This document shows, piece after piece, positions 44,170 through 56,818 of a DNA stretch of 64,000 bases. The notes under the pieces are model-generated. The model searched no databases and was not told the DNA's origin. It saw nothing but the letters and a program-made list of their open reading frames with translations. Position numbers and translations under genes: made by a program. How positions within the stretch are numbered: position 1 is the first letter of the stretch; each line of letters begins with the position of its first letter. Origin of the DNA: Plasmodium relictum (Eukaryota; Apicomplexa; Aconoidasida; Haemosporida; Plasmodiidae); contig NC_041687.1 in assembly GCF_900005765.1 (NCBI RefSeq), positions 434,001-498,000 of the forward strand, in the 5' to 3' direction.

Positions 44170-47100
44170 TTTAATTTCCTTATATTTTACTTATAAAAAA
44201 TATATATATAAATACAAGCATAGAAAATTTTCGTTATATTTTTATTAAACATTTTTATTTCAAACTGCGTAAACAATTTTTTACAAAATTTCCTGAAATC
44301 ATTTTCTTTGTTATATTAAGGATTTATATTATTGCTTAATGCTGTTAACAAAATAAGCAGAATTTTTTTTTTTTTTTTTTTTTTTTTGATAAGATTGAAG
44401 TTTATTTATATAAAAACATAAAATGTTTATAATATTCATTTAATTTCAAAACTTTTTTTTTTAAAATTACTATAAATATATTTTTAGTCTTTCATTTTAA
44501 TTTCTTTTATTTGTAAACTTTTTTTTTTAGCAATGAATTTTTTTTTTTTTATTATATCAAAATTATTTAAATTAGTATGATCAAAGTTATAAATATTAGC
44601 AAAATAATAAATAATAAAAATTTTAAAATTACTAATGATTAAATATTCTTAAAGCTTTGTTTTACAACAAATTTTTAAATATGAATATAGAAATTTAAAA
44701 AATAATAAATATATATATATATATTTATGTATATGGATAAAAAAAAGTAGATGCAATTTTTATTTGCACATTTATATTCTTATATAGAACAAAAAGGAAA
44801 AAAAAAAAAATTGTTTAAATTTTATAATTTTCCTCACTGTTAAAATATTTTACATTAATAAATAAAAAATACAAAGATAATTTTCCTTTATCTTTTGTCT
44901 TTGCCTTTTAATGGTAGCCTTTGCTTCAAATTAACTAACAAAAGAATGTGTAAAAATGTAAAATTTGTATTTCTTTTGTATTATATGAAAAATATATCTT
45001 AAAATATATTAAATGCATTGATTTTTGTTACTATAGATATTTTAAAATTTCTATGTAACTATGTTTAATCATATATATATTTTTAATAATAAATGAATTA
45101 AAATATATCATTAAAGCTTTAAGTAAAAAAATTATATTACATTAACAGTATATATTATATTTTTTTTTTTATGTATCATATATTTCGTTTCTCTGTATAC
45201 TTAATTTATTCAAATATATAATTATTTCTCCCTTTTATTTGTATTATTTGTTGGCATACACAAAAAAAAAAAAAAAAATTCAAATGAAGTTCAATTTTAT
45301 TAGAAACATATGTGGTTTTACTAAGAAAAAGAAAATTTTGTAATTATTATTAAATACTTCATTTAAAATATTATTTTATGTGTCTAGAAATGAAAAAAAA
45401 AAAGTAGATGCAACATTTTTTTTTTAATCTTTTATTCACACAACATATCAAAATTAAAATGTTAAATAATACAAGCTAATTTTCTTTTTTCTTAAAACTA
45501 ATTATCTATATATTTTTTATTGCACCACTATTTTTTTTTATTATGATACTTACTATTTGAAAAATTGTAAATGCATGTGGTTTAAATAATAGTAAAAGAA
45601 AAAAAAAAGATAATCTTAGTAATCAAAAAATAAGCAAAAAAATAGCTAATTAGAGGAGGAAAACAAAGGGTAAATATTAATCTTAATAATCCAACGCTTT
45701 TACAAAAAAATAATTTATTAATTTTGAATATATTCTTTTAATATATTTCACTATTCTATTATTTTATAAATCCTATAGTAAAATGGAACATGAAGTTCTT
45801 TCTATAAATATATAAGCATGTATAACTGCACACTTTTTTCATTTGGTTTTTATTTTAAATAAAGTAATACGAAATAGTAATTTTTTTTATTTCAAATGAT
45901 TAATGCGAAATGCTTAGAAATTGTCAAAACCATATAAGGCACAATACATATTTATATGTTTCATTTCATAATAATTATTGAAAAGAAAATATATATAAAA
46001 ATTTTGTATATATGAAAAGAAATTTTAAAGAGAAATGAAACAGAAGTTCTTTGATTAATTATATTAAAAACAAAAAAAGTTATGGTTTAGAAAAATCAAA
46101 TGATTATAAATGGTTTTTGTTTATTTTTCGTTTGATTATATTTTTTTAATATTTATAAAATTCATTATACATTATATGTAATAAACAAATTTAAAGTGTA
46201 AAAAGCAAATATAGTTTTTTCAAAATATATCAGAAAAATAATAAAATTATATTACATTTAAGAAATATAAAATTGAATGAATAAATAGAATTACACAGGA
46301 TTTATTTATTATTTTTTTTTTTTAATTGAAATACTGTTCAGACAACTTTGTTCTTGCATACATGAATAAAATATTAAGAAATTTTCTAAATAACAATTTA
46401 TTTGAGAATACTAATGATGAAAAGTTAAATAATGCAAAACAAAATGTATAGAGAATAATTATTTATAATTCAACTTAAAAAAATATAATATTATGTACAT
46501 ATGTTCGTTTCTATAAAATAATATTTACATATATGAAGCAGTTTTGCATACATAAATACTTTAATATCCTTAGGAATAGACTTATAAATTCTCTATGCTA
46601 TAAAATAGTTTTAGAATTCATCTTTTTTTTTTTTTTTTTTTTGTATTTTTTATATATTTTTGTATGTTTTTAATTATAATCCATTTAAGTTTATTTATTG
46701 TTAAAGAAGACATAATTTTTAGGACAAAAAAAAGAAAAAACTTTTAATATGTTAAAATTTCATTATTGAAAAACTAAAAATTTCTTGTAAAAATGAATGC
46801 ATATATATCTATTTACTAAAGAAAAATTTCATTGATAATTTACATATATTTTAGTATCCAGGAAATTTATTTTTACTAAAAAAAAAAAAGTGCTATATGC
46901 ACATTTATATTATTACAACTTGTTACTTTAAATACATATATCTATACTAAAATAATTTATTATTTCACATAACAATATAAAAAAAAAGAATCATATATAA
47001 TGTTTTTTTTAATAATAAAACTTATATTCTATTAAACCATATATGTAAAAAACAAAAAAAAATAAAACGCATATTTCAATTTAATTGTATTTTGGGTTTT

Positions 47101-47945
47101 TATTTGTTTCCCTTAATAAAATAATTATTTTTTTAATATTTTAGACAAAAATGTAAAAGAAATAAAATTAATAAAATAGACTTTTTTTTTTTTAAATCTT
47201 AGTTCTTTTTAGTTAACCTTAAATATTTAGTAGTTCTCGTAAGCTTTGTATTTTTTAAGTATTCTATATATTTCATTCTATATAATTTTACATATATATA
47301 TATTTTAGATATATTGTATTTTTTATTTTTTTTTTTTCGTCTTATATATATATTTTAAATTTTAATATTTTTTTTTTTTTTCTAATTTGTTGCATGTACT
47401 AATTTCCTTAATGTTTGTACTTTTATTTATAAATAGCTTTATATTTGATTATTTCTTTATGAATTACTTTTTATTATTTTGATAATAATACAAAAAAAGT
47501 TTACTATATAAATAAATATATATTATTTTAGTTAAAATATTATTTTTATTTTTTTTAATCTTTAAAATATATAAAAAATTTTAAAATATAATTTTTCATT
47601 TATGTATAATAATTCCCAATATATAACACATTTGTATCTATTATTCACATTAGAAATATTTAACTTTAATATTCTTTTATTATGCACTTTAATTTGATTT
47701 AATTTTTTACTTTTTTTCTCTATTTTGTTTTTCTTTTTTTTTTTTTTTAGTTAAAGATTAAAATTCATAATAATTTTGTTGTACATTTTTTTTTTCTTTT
47801 TTCTATTAAAAATTTTAATAATTATTTTTTTTGCTTTTGTATTCGCTTTGAATATTTTTAACTCGTATAATTTTTATTTTTGTATTTCATCTAAAATTCA
47901 TTAATTTTTTTTTTTTTTTTTTTTGCCAAAAAAAAGTAAATAAAG
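44170..47945. other. Long divergent intergenic region, MFS-like gene / UCH37
   Basis: 3.8 kb, the longest gene-free stretch in the window, holding promoters for both flanking genes. It is poly-A/T with scattered (TA)n. One open stretch at about 46341-46450 on the plus strand (MNKILRNFLNNNLFENTNDE...) begins after a TTCAG acceptor-like site and runs into a GTATAG donor-like site, but no partner exon was found. No RNA gene recognised. Confidence 0.45.
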
Positions 47946-49190
47946 ATGTCGCAAGAAAATGAACATATTAGTGAATGGTGTTTAATTGAAAGTAATCCAT
48001 GTATTTTTTATGATATGCTTCAGAAGATGGGAGCAAAAAGTATTTCAGTAGAAGATGTGTATGGTTTAGAATACTTTGATGATTATATAATTAATAAAGA
48101 AGAAATAAATATGAATCACATTTTAAGTATAAAGGAATATAAGAATGAAAAAGAGAAATTGGAAAAATTTAATGAAGAAAAAAGTGAAAGATTTTATAAC
48201 GATATATGTATAGAAACAAAATATAATAAATTATTAAAGAATAACTCTTATATTTATGGTATTATATTTTTATTTAATATAGGAAATGATTATAATAATG
48301 ATAAATATATTAAACATGATATCCCCGAAAATTTATTTTTTGCAAAACAAGTTATACCAAATGCTTGTGCTACTCAAGCTATATTATCAATTGTTTTGAA
48401 TAAAGATATTGAGTTAAATGAAGAAATCAAAAATATAAAAACTTTTAGTAAAAATTTTGATAGTTCAATGAAAGGTTTAACATTATCAAATTGTAGCTTT
48501 CTCCGTAATATTCATAATTCTTATAAAGCTCCAATATATATAGATAAAGAAGATTTTTATGATGATAAAAAAAGTACTGATGCTTTTCATTTTGTTTCAT
48601 ATATTCAGTATGACCAATCTGTGTATTTATTAGATGGTTTACAAAAAGGACCAGTTTTAATTAAAAGTGAAAGTGATACAGAGGAAAAAAGGGATTGGAT
48701 AGATATTGCAAGGGGAGATATTAAAAAAGAAATAGAACAAATTTGTAATTCGAAAAATGAAAAAGATAACAGATTTAATATTTTAGCTGTAATTAAAGAT
48801 AAGGAGCACATTATTCAAAATTTCATAAATATTCATAGAGTTATTAGACAAAGAACAAATATTAAATTAATCAGTTTAGGAGAAAATATTGAATTAACTG
48901 ATGAAATTAATGAAGATGATTATAATTTTCCAAAATTACCTACTATAGAGGATTTACCTAATGATTTAAACGAATTACATCATATTATTCAGAAATCCAC
49001 CTTAGAAATTAATTATTTAGAAAATCTTTTAAGTGAACAAATAGAAATCAAAAAATCTTGGCATAAAGAACTTACTTTTAAATTTTTTAATTTCTATCCA
49101 TTTATTATGTCTTCACTTAATATTATGGCTAAGCATAAACTTTTAAAGGAATTTTATCAAAAAGAAAAATTAAAAAAATCAACAGGATAA
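47946..49190 (+). CDS. UCH37: Ubiquitin carboxyl-terminal hydrolase UCH37 (UCHL5-like)
   Basis: Cysteine protease of the C12 family that removes ubiquitin (the P. falciparum enzyme also acts on NEDD8) and is usually bound to the proteasome. Single exon, 414 residues. Starts with EWCLIESNPCIFYDMLQKMG, the family N-terminus. The oxyanion Gln and nucleophile are in PNACATQAIL (Cys141). His215 is in DAFHFVSYI and Asp230 in LLDGL complete the site. An insert of low complexity follows FYNDICIE. The C-terminal part (about 340-414) with NYLENLLSEQ and WHKELTFKFFNFYPFI matches the UCH37-specific tail with its KEKL-rich end, which binds the proteasome subunit RPN13 in other species. This tail separates it from UCHL3. 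Confidence 0.95.
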   Translation: MSQENEHISEWCLIESNPCIFYDMLQKMGAKSISVEDVYGLEYFDDYIINKEEINMNHILSIKEYKNEKEKLEKFNEEKSERFYNDICIETKYNKLLKNNSYIYGIIFLFNIGNDYNNDKYIKHDIPENLFFAKQVIPNACATQAILSIVLNKDIELNEEIKNIKTFSKNFDSSMKGLTLSNCSFLRNIHNSYKAPIYIDKEDFYDDKKSTDAFHFVSYIQYDQSVYLLDGLQKGPVLIKSESDTEEKRDWIDIARGDIKKEIEQICNSKNEKDNRFNILAVIKDKEHIIQNFINIHRVIRQRTNIKLISLGENIELTDEINEDDYNFPKLPTIEDLPNDLNELHHIIQKSTLEINYLENLLSEQIEIKKSWHKELTFKFFNFYPFIMSSLNIMAKHKLLKEFYQKEKLKKSTG

Positions 49191-49238
49191 TTCATCCAAA
49201 AAAAATCTAATTTCTTTTTTTTTTTTTTTCAAATGTAG

Positions 49239-49292
<54 letters not shown>

Positions 49293-49870
49293 TTGTGCAC
49301 ATCTATGAAAGAATGTTTTTATTTATGAAATAATATATTATGAAATATATAAAAATATTAAGTTTCATTTTTTTTTTTTTTTTATGTGTTTACATATGTT
49401 AATACTTTTCTTTTTATGACTAATATATTTAACTTCATATTTTTAATAATATATATATAATATAAGATTTTATTAATATACTAACCTTTTATTTTTTTTA
49501 ATTATATATAAGAGATAATATTATCATAATTAATAAACTTGAATAATAAAGATAAGAAAATAAATGTGAGATAATTTTTTTTTTTTTTTTTTATGAATAT
49601 AAATGAAAATAATTTGTATAAGAAAAAATATTTTTGGTAAATAATTTTATATCTGTATAATTTTTTTCATACTGTTTTAAATAGTTTTCTTTCTAAAATT
49701 TTTAGTATATATATGTATATATTCATTTACATTTTAATAGCGTATATTTATCTGATATTATTTTTTTATTGGATGGATTTTCTCTTTATAGACAATATGA
49801 TTTTCCCATATTTTAAGAAATGTATATAATTTAAATAACAATATATAAATATACATAGATATACCAAGAA
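49191..49870. other. Intergenic region UCH37 / TPR gene
   Basis: 680 bases of poly-T and (TA)n, including a long perfect dinucleotide run. Nothing else seen. Confidence 0.55.
49242..49288. repeat. (TA)n microsatellite, about 47 bases
   Basis: Longest perfect TA run of the window, just after the UCH37 stop codon. Likely length-polymorphic between isolates. Confidence 0.9.
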
Positions 49871-52800
49871 ATGAATGAACATATAAACAAAGAGAAAATT
49901 AAAAAAATAAGAAAAAAATACAATGATTATGCAATAGATAAAAAAAAATTAGAGTATTTAAGTTTTATTTGTGAAGAAGAAGATATTAATTTATTTTGTA
50001 ATTTCGATGAACAATACGAATCTAATAATAAGCATACAGATAATGATAAAAATTCTTGTGATTTTATAGGTAGATTAAAATTTAATGATTTAAAATACGA
50101 TGATTTTGAAAACTCTTATTTAACAATTTTAGTTCAAAATGAAAAAATTGAAGAAGACAAAAAATCTTGTTTTTGTTTATCATTCTTATATGAACATTTT
50201 TTGTATTATTGTGATTTTTTCTATAATGATTATAAAAAAGATCATCCTGTGAATTTTATAAAAAACTTTGAAAAAGATTTATACTTTTTTAATTTAATAA
50301 ATGAAAAAAGAAATCGTATAAACAAAATTAAAAAAGCACACATTGAAAAAAATACGAAAGAAAATGAAAAAGAGAAAATTACTAAAAACTATGATACACG
50401 GTTAAATTATAAGAAAAAATACAATTCAAGTATTAATAATGAAAGTAAAAATCATATAAGTGATAACTCAAATATTATAATATCTACATATATAGCTTAC
50501 AATAAATTACAAAATGAGTTATTTGAGTATTATATACCTAAATTAAATTATAATAAAATTATTTATTTTGATAACCATTTAAAAAGTGAAATCAATAATA
50601 TATATGATTGCAATATATCCGAATTATATATCAATCAGAACCATAATATTATTAATAAAGACGCTATAGAAATATTACCTAAAAAAAATATTCAAAACTT
50701 TGAAGATGACAATATATGCATTAAAAAAAAAGAGATAAATTTAAAAAAAAAAAAGATAAAAAAAAAAAAAAAAGAAAGAAAAAATTCATTTTTAAACATT
50801 TCTAATTTATCATTTCATTTATACAATTATACATCTAGTGAAGAAAGCGTTATGTCTTTTTCAAAATTTTTGCATACATCTGAAGTTTCAAAAAAAAAAA
50901 AAGGAAATGGATTTGTTTCAAAAAATATAGAAGAAAATGATAGCATGATTATTTTTAATGAAATAATAGATCTTTGTAAACAAAATAAAATATTTACTTT
51001 TAAGAAAAATATACAAGAAAATAAAAGGCATATTATAAAGAATTGTAATCATAATAAAAAAAAAGTATTTAGTCAAAAATTAGACAATTTTAAGGAAGTT
51101 TATCATAAGAATAAAAATAGAATTAGTGAAAATCTTTATGAAGGAATAAACAAACATTCAAATGACAGAAGTATATCTTGTTATAGAATTAACACAAATT
51201 CCTACAATTCAAAGTATTTTCATTTGACACATTCACATAAAAGTGATAAAGAATTATTACTAAGTTTTCAAAAAAAACGAAGTTTTAGTTTATACTCCAT
51301 GGGTAAAGAAAGTGAAAACGAAAAAAGTAAAAAAGTAAACAAAATAATTAAAAATATTTTTCCAAAGAATAGTACAGAAAAAATCGATAATCTGAAAATA
51401 CATCATTTAGAAGAGAAGAAAAAAAAAAAAGAAGTAATCAAAGAAAAAGAAACAAAATTAGAAAAAAAAAATTGTTACAATTTTTTAAATTTTATGAACA
51501 CTAAAAGAAAAAGAGAAGACAATATATTAAAAATACAAATTTTAAAAGGTTTAAATCAAACAAATTATGATCCTCTATATTTAGAAAACATTGTGAATAA
51601 TAAAAGTAACATAAATGAAGAAAAATTAATAAAAAAAAAGAAAAAAAATTGTAATTTAAAACATTTAGACAAATATAAAGATGTTAATGAAATAAAAGAA
51701 AATTTTAGATTACCTGTTTTTAAAAATTTTTATGTTTTAAAGTATAATTTTTCTTCTCTTTATATAGATGAGAAATATGAAATGATAACCCAACTATATA
51801 AATATGAATATATCTATTTTGATTTCTATTTAACCATTATATTTATCAAATCATTAATAAAATTAAAAAAATATGACTACTGCTTAAAATATATTTTTGA
51901 AATAAATGAAAACAATATAGGGATATTTAATAAAAGCATTATTTATTACTTTTGGGGTATTTGTTATGAAAAATTGAATAAATTAAAATTAAGTACAAAA
52001 GAATATTCAAAAGCTGTAGTTCATCAACTGAATAATAATAAAAATAAAAAACAAACTATTAACAAATTAGAAAAAGAATATAAAAATAATGAAATAGAAA
52101 TTCTTCCATTCATTTTTATCTGTTTAGATAAGTTAATAGGGTCTTATCGTTTGAAATCACAAGAAGAAAGTATATTATTAAAATATGTAGAGTTACATTA
52201 TGATTTAAATAAACATATAAATTTTTATTTATCCAAAATAAATAAAAACAAAAAATATAATATAAATGATTATATGAATACGAAAAATGAAATAACTTTT
52301 AATAAAATTAATTTTCCAAATAATCACAAAAATTACATAAAAATGGAAGAAGGAATACCTCTCCATTCTATAACGAATAAATTTAATAAAACTAATATTA
52401 TAGAAAAGGATAACGCACATTACATTAGTATTAATAATAAGAAAAAAAAAAATGAAAAAAAAAATAGTAATATACATAGTCACACTTATGATGATAAAAA
52501 AGAAATAGTGGTTGTTGAAAAAAATTCATCTTCTATTCATTATGATCAAGATAATTTTTATATAGAGAAGCTTTATAAAGAAGAAAATTGCTATAACCTT
52601 TTATATAACAATAAAAAAGAGTCAATTATGTTAAATGAAAAAAACACAAATAGAAGTTCAAAAAAAAAAAAAAATGATTCCTTCTATAAAAGATATATTA
52701 ATATTAATAATTTGTTATGTGTTGTTGATAACAAAAGTGAGATTGATCATAAAGAATGTTTACGGAGTGATTATTTCTTTTACGATGAAATAAATAATAT

Positions 52801-54361
52801 TAATGATAAAAATATAAAAAAAAAAATTATTTATCATTTCGATAAAATTACAAAAAACGGAAGCATCAATGATAAATTATTTAATTATAATGATTTCTTT
52901 ACGCATATTTTGGATATATTTTTTAATTTATACTGTGATAAAACAATAAATAAAATTAGAAAGTTTATTAGCATCAATTTTGCAAATCAAAATGTTTTAA
53001 ATTCTATGAGAAAAATAGGTTTGGACTTAAAATTAATTGATATACATTTTGTTAGTGACAATAAAAAAATAAAAACAAATGAACTGATAAGCAATAAAAA
53101 ATGTACAAAATATAAATTTATTAACGAAAAAAGCAATTCATCAACAAAAAATGAAAAAGATATACATTCAGAAGAAAAAAAAAAATGTATAAAGATATAT
53201 ATAGATAAATTAATCCCAATAGATTATATGTGCATTAATTTATATTGTTTTAAAAATTACGATTTCCTAAATTCTTATTACATAAGTAAATATATTATAA
53301 AAATAAAAAAGGAATATGACAATAAAGATGCAATAATTTTATTTGTATCATCTCTTATAAATCTGAATGATATTTTTAAAAATAAAAAAAATAAAATTAG
53401 AGAAATGCTACTATTATATAACGAAAGAGTAAGTGAAATTAGAAATAAAAACAAAACCTATTACTTTAATCCAAATGCTTATACATATAAAAATGATTTT
53501 TTAGACTATTATATATTTGGGATAATTTCCTTTTTAAAAAATGACTTAAAAAAATCTTATTTTTACTTCACAAAATGCATAAATTTAAAAAGAAAGTTCT
53601 ACTTATCCTACATATATTTATTTCAAATATGTTTAATTAATAATATATCTGATAAAAAATTAATTTTTTACCAATGTTTAAAATTAAAACCATACAACAT
53701 CTTACCTTACCTAATATATTCATCAAGACTTATTAAGCTATTGCAAAGTAATATAACTAATGTGAATAATTATTCTACAAACTATTTAAAGAATATTTTA
53801 AATAAAGGAATCTATTTAGATAAAGAAAACCTTTTTATATATAATGAATTATTTGTATATTATTTTATAATTAAAGATTATGTTCAATGTGAAGTCATTA
53901 TAAAGAAAATTTTTCTAACATATAATATGTTCTCCTCCATCTTTTTTCCTATTTCTTCTATTTTATATAATATAGCAATTTATTATGTTTATCAAAAAGA
54001 TTTATATGAAGCAGAAAAATACTTAGTCAAAATATTATATGCAAACCCTTTTGATATAAAATCTTTAAATCTTATAACATACATTTTGTGTATGCAAAAA
54101 AACAAATACTGGACATGTTTTTTTGATTACTCAATATATTTAGAAAATATTTTATATTCAAAAAAAATTATTTCTTGTAAAACATTTTTGTGTGAACATT
54201 TTTTTAAAAAATTGAAGCAGTTAAAAGAGTTTAGTATTTTTATAGACTATTATAAAATACTAAAAAAAGTAAGAAATTTTTATTCCTTTTTTAAAAGTTA
54301 TATTGAAACAAAATACTTTTCGCTTATGGGAGATTTCAACAAAATTAATAACATCTCATAG
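49871..54361 (+). CDS. TPR-repeat protein, 1496 residues; possible APC/C subunit
   Basis: A large protein with tetratricopeptide-like helix pairs separated by low-complexity sequence. The first 640 residues are Lys/Asn/Ser-rich with poly-Lys stretches. Residues about 645-720 contain repeats (KSLIKLKKYDYCLKYIFEI and YFWGICYEKLNKLKLSTKEY). Another low-complexity block covers about 760-1010. The C-terminal third (about 1140-1460) holds a series of TPR-like units, such as FGIISFLKNDLKKSYFYFTK, FVYYFIIKDYVQCEVIIKK and YYVYQKDLYEAEKYLVKILY. The split array with GIYLDKENLFIYNEL between repeats recalls the anaphase-promoting complex subunits APC6/CDC16 or APC8/CDC23, but this is only a pattern judgement. 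No signal peptide or membrane helix. Single exon. Confidence 0.8.
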   Translation: MNEHINKEKIKKIRKKYNDYAIDKKKLEYLSFICEEEDINLFCNFDEQYESNNKHTDNDKNSCDFIGRLKFNDLKYDDFENSYLTILVQNEKIEEDKKSCFCLSFLYEHFLYYCDFFYNDYKKDHPVNFIKNFEKDLYFFNLINEKRNRINKIKKAHIEKNTKENEKEKITKNYDTRLNYKKKYNSSINNESKNHISDNSNIIISTYIAYNKLQNELFEYYIPKLNYNKIIYFDNHLKSEINNIYDCNISELYINQNHNIINKDAIEILPKKNIQNFEDDNICIKKKEINLKKKKIKKKKKERKNSFLNISNLSFHLYNYTSSEESVMSFSKFLHTSEVSKKKKGNGFVSKNIEENDSMIIFNEIIDLCKQNKIFTFKKNIQENKRHIIKNCNHNKKKVFSQKLDNFKEVYHKNKNRISENLYEGINKHSNDRSISCYRINTNSYNSKYFHLTHSHKSDKELLLSFQKKRSFSLYSMGKESENEKSKKVNKIIKNIFPKNSTEKIDNLKIHHLEEKKKKKEVIKEKETKLEKKNCYNFLNFMNTKRKREDNILKIQILKGLNQTNYDPLYLENIVNNKSNINEEKLIKKKKKNCNLKHLDKYKDVNEIKENFRLPVFKNFYVLKYNFSSLYIDEKYEMITQLYKYEYIYFDFYLTIIFIKSLIKLKKYDYCLKYIFEINENNIGIFNKSIIYYFWGICYEKLNKLKLSTKEYSKAVVHQLNNNKNKKQTINKLEKEYKNNEIEILPFIFICLDKLIGSYRLKSQEESILLKYVELHYDLNKHINFYLSKINKNKKYNINDYMNTKNEITFNKINFPNNHKNYIKMEEGIPLHSITNKFNKTNIIEKDNAHYISINNKKKKNEKKNSNIHSHTYDDKKEIVVVEKNSSSIHYDQDNFYIEKLYKEENCYNLLYNNKKESIMLNEKNTNRSSKKKKNDSFYKRYININNLLCVVDNKSEIDHKECLRSDYFFYDEINNINDKNIKKKIIYHFDKITKNGSINDKLFNYNDFFTHILDIFFNLYCDKTINKIRKFISINFANQNVLNSMRKIGLDLKLIDIHFVSDNKKIKTNELISNKKCTKYKFINEKSNSSTKNEKDIHSEEKKKCIKIYIDKLIPIDYMCINLYCFKNYDFLNSYYISKYIIKIKKEYDNKDAIILFVSSLINLNDIFKNKKNKIREMLLLYNERVSEIRNKNKTYYFNPNAYTYKNDFLDYYIFGIISFLKNDLKKSYFYFTKCINLKRKFYLSYIYLFQICLINNISDKKLIFYQCLKLKPYNILPYLIYSSRLIKLLQSNITNVNNYSTNYLKNILNKGIYLDKENLFIYNELFVYYFIIKDYVQCEVIIKKIFLTYNMFSSIFFPISSILYNIAIYYVYQKDLYEAEKYLVKILYANPFDIKSLNLITYILCMQKNKYWTCFFDYSIYLENILYSKKIISCKTFLCEHFFKKLKQLKEFSIFIDYYKILKKVRNFYSFFKSYIETKYFSLMGDFNKINNIS

Positions 54362-55467
54362 TTCAAAAAAATAAAAGTAAAAAATTTATGTGATTATCTA
54401 AATTTTGAAAAATAACTGTGATTTACTAAAATAATATGAAAAAATAGTAAATATATATAAAGAAATATTAATTTGTTTTTCTTTTTTCTTTTTTGTGATA
54501 GATAGTATTAAACATCGTGTCTAAATTTAATATATAAATTTATTTATTTATTTGAATGTATTTGATTTTATTCTACCTTAATTTTTTTTAAAACACAAAA
54601 ATATAGGAATCATATTCTGATTACAACAAAATTCTCTTTAATATGTAATTATGAATTTAATTTTAAAAAACTTTTAAATGATATATCTTAAAGTACTAAC
54701 ATATAGAAAAATAAAAAAAAAAAAAAATAAAAACATCAAAATAAGTATTAAGGTAAAAATATTTATAACACTTAATTTTCTGTTCCTTTTTAAAATATAA
54801 TTTTAGTAAAACTCTAGTTAAGGAATATATATATATATATATATATGTAAACGGAGGTTAATATCATGTAGATATGTAGAAATGTTATTTTTTAAGAAAT
54901 TTAAAGATATAATATTCATATAAAAAAAAAAATAAATAAAAAAACAAAAAAAATTAAAATGTTTTTAAACATATATATATATATATATTCTTTTTCATTT
55001 AATTATTTATTTATTTTTAAATGTATCTTTTTTGTAATTTTATACGCATGTTAAAGAAAAAAATAATTTACATATTTAAAAAGCTTTAAAAGATCAAGTA
55101 CAGTGAATTATTTAATAAAATTAAAAATAATAAAATAAAAATATATCACATACACATTTTTTTTTTTTTTTAATTTATCATTAATTTATATAATTTAATA
55201 ATTTAATTTTTTTCAAATTTTTTATTTAATTAAAATGTTTGGATATAAATGTTTTAAAATATATTTATCATTTTAATTTTTACATAAATATTTTTATTAT
55301 AGTGATGTGAAATTTACTAAAACCTAATTACTTTTTGAGTTTTATACATAATTTTATTTAAAATTTTCATTGCCATTTCTATTTATTTATTTATTTATTT
55401 TTTGAGCCTTTATTTATATATATAAATTACAATTTTTGATAAATAATCTTATTAATTTTTTTTTAAG
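54362..55467. other. Intergenic region TPR gene / DP1-like gene
   Basis: 1.1 kb of A/T runs with a short (AT)n at 54825-54846 and 54970-54990. Promoter of the small gene downstream; no motif recognised. Confidence 0.5.
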
Positions 55468-55860
55468 ATGAAGATGATTTGTATATTATATCATTTAATA
55501 ATACTTTTCATGGGATATTTATTACCAATTGGACTTTCTCTTCATGGATGGAATAATAAAAAATATGATATGGTAGAATATTACCTCAAATACATATTTT
55601 TTTTTGTTATTTTTGAAAATATGATAACACCTTTATTAGGAACAATTATTTACAAAATTAATCCATCTGTTTGGTGTTTTTTACATTTATGTATATATAT
55701 TATATTAATTACTCCAAGGTTCAATTATTTGTATTTAATATATGATACAGTTAATAAATTTACCAACCAAAATAATTTAACTTTATTATGGAATAATTAT
55801 TTAGTTAATCCTTTAAATGATAAAGTTAGCAAGGTTATAAAAAAAGTCAGAAATTTATAA
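55468..55860 (+). CDS. Small membrane protein, TB2/DP1/HVA22-like
   Basis: A 130-residue protein with two pairs of hydrophobic segments. Features that fit the REEP/Yop1/HVA22 family of ER-tubule-shaping hairpin proteins: LPIGLSLHGW after the first segment, YYLKYIFFFVIFENMITPLLG (the YWxxxxxxxxxE block of the family), then a hydrophobic stretch ending TPRFNYLYLIYDTV and a short VNPLNDKV tail (family: P...GAxxxYxxxxxPxL). Several consensus positions, such as the Trp-rich helix, are weak. It would bend ER membrane by wedging hairpins into the outer leaflet. Single exon, ATG preceded by a T-rich tract. Alternative: an unrelated four-helix protein. Confidence 0.6.
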   Translation: MKMICILYHLIILFMGYLLPIGLSLHGWNNKKYDMVEYYLKYIFFFVIFENMITPLLGTIIYKINPSVWCFLHLCIYIILITPRFNYLYLIYDTVNKFTNQNNLTLLWNNYLVNPLNDKVSKVIKKVRNL

Positions 55861-56603
55861 GTTTTTTTTTTTTTTTTTTTTGTTTTATTACAAAGAGTTT
55901 AACAATTTTATTTACTGTGTGCTAATAAAATTATATAATAATAATAGTGAAAAGAAAAAAAAATGGGAACCACAATATAGGAGTACAATTTTTTCCTAAT
56001 TATAAAATTTAAATATATTTATTAAACTATTTAGATTAGTCAAATTATTATAAGCATTTAATTAGATATATACAGGTATATGTACCAACTTTTATTCATC
56101 AATTCATTTTTAAAATTATAATATTTATTATATAAATTTAAACGATTTATTAAAATTTCTATATATATATCTCATATATACATATTATGAATTATTTTAT
56201 TTTTTTTTTTAATATACTAACTTTTATTTTACCTTTCTCTTTATGGATATGTTTAAATTTTGTTTTATTCATTCCTATTAATACCCTTTTTAGAAATATA
56301 CATATTTTTTTTTATGAAATATACATATTATATTTTTTTTAATATATTTTTATATTCGAAAATAACTTCTTTTTCTTGTTATAAGAATTATTATATTATC
56401 ATCCTTTTTTTATTTGATTTTTTATTGTTATAAATGTATTAGATAAAAAAAAGATAAATGTCTTATTTTAATTTATTATTTTTACAATATATTAATTCTT
56501 CATTATTTTATTATTTTAAAATAATATGACATACTTTAAAGTTTGGTTATTCAAATAAATAAATTCCCAAATAAAAAAGTGAAAATTAAAGTAAATGAAT
56601 ATA

Positions 56604-56774
56604 TGCACATTTCCATTTAACAATAAAAAGAGAAAAAATAATTTATGAGAACAAATTTTTTTTTATTCTATTCAAAAAAATGAAAATATAAATAATAGAC
56701 ATAATTTTTCATTATTTTGCCTTTATTTTTTTTTTTTAAAATAACAAAATTCATTAAAAAAAATTTATTATAGA

Positions 56775-56818
<44 letters not shown>

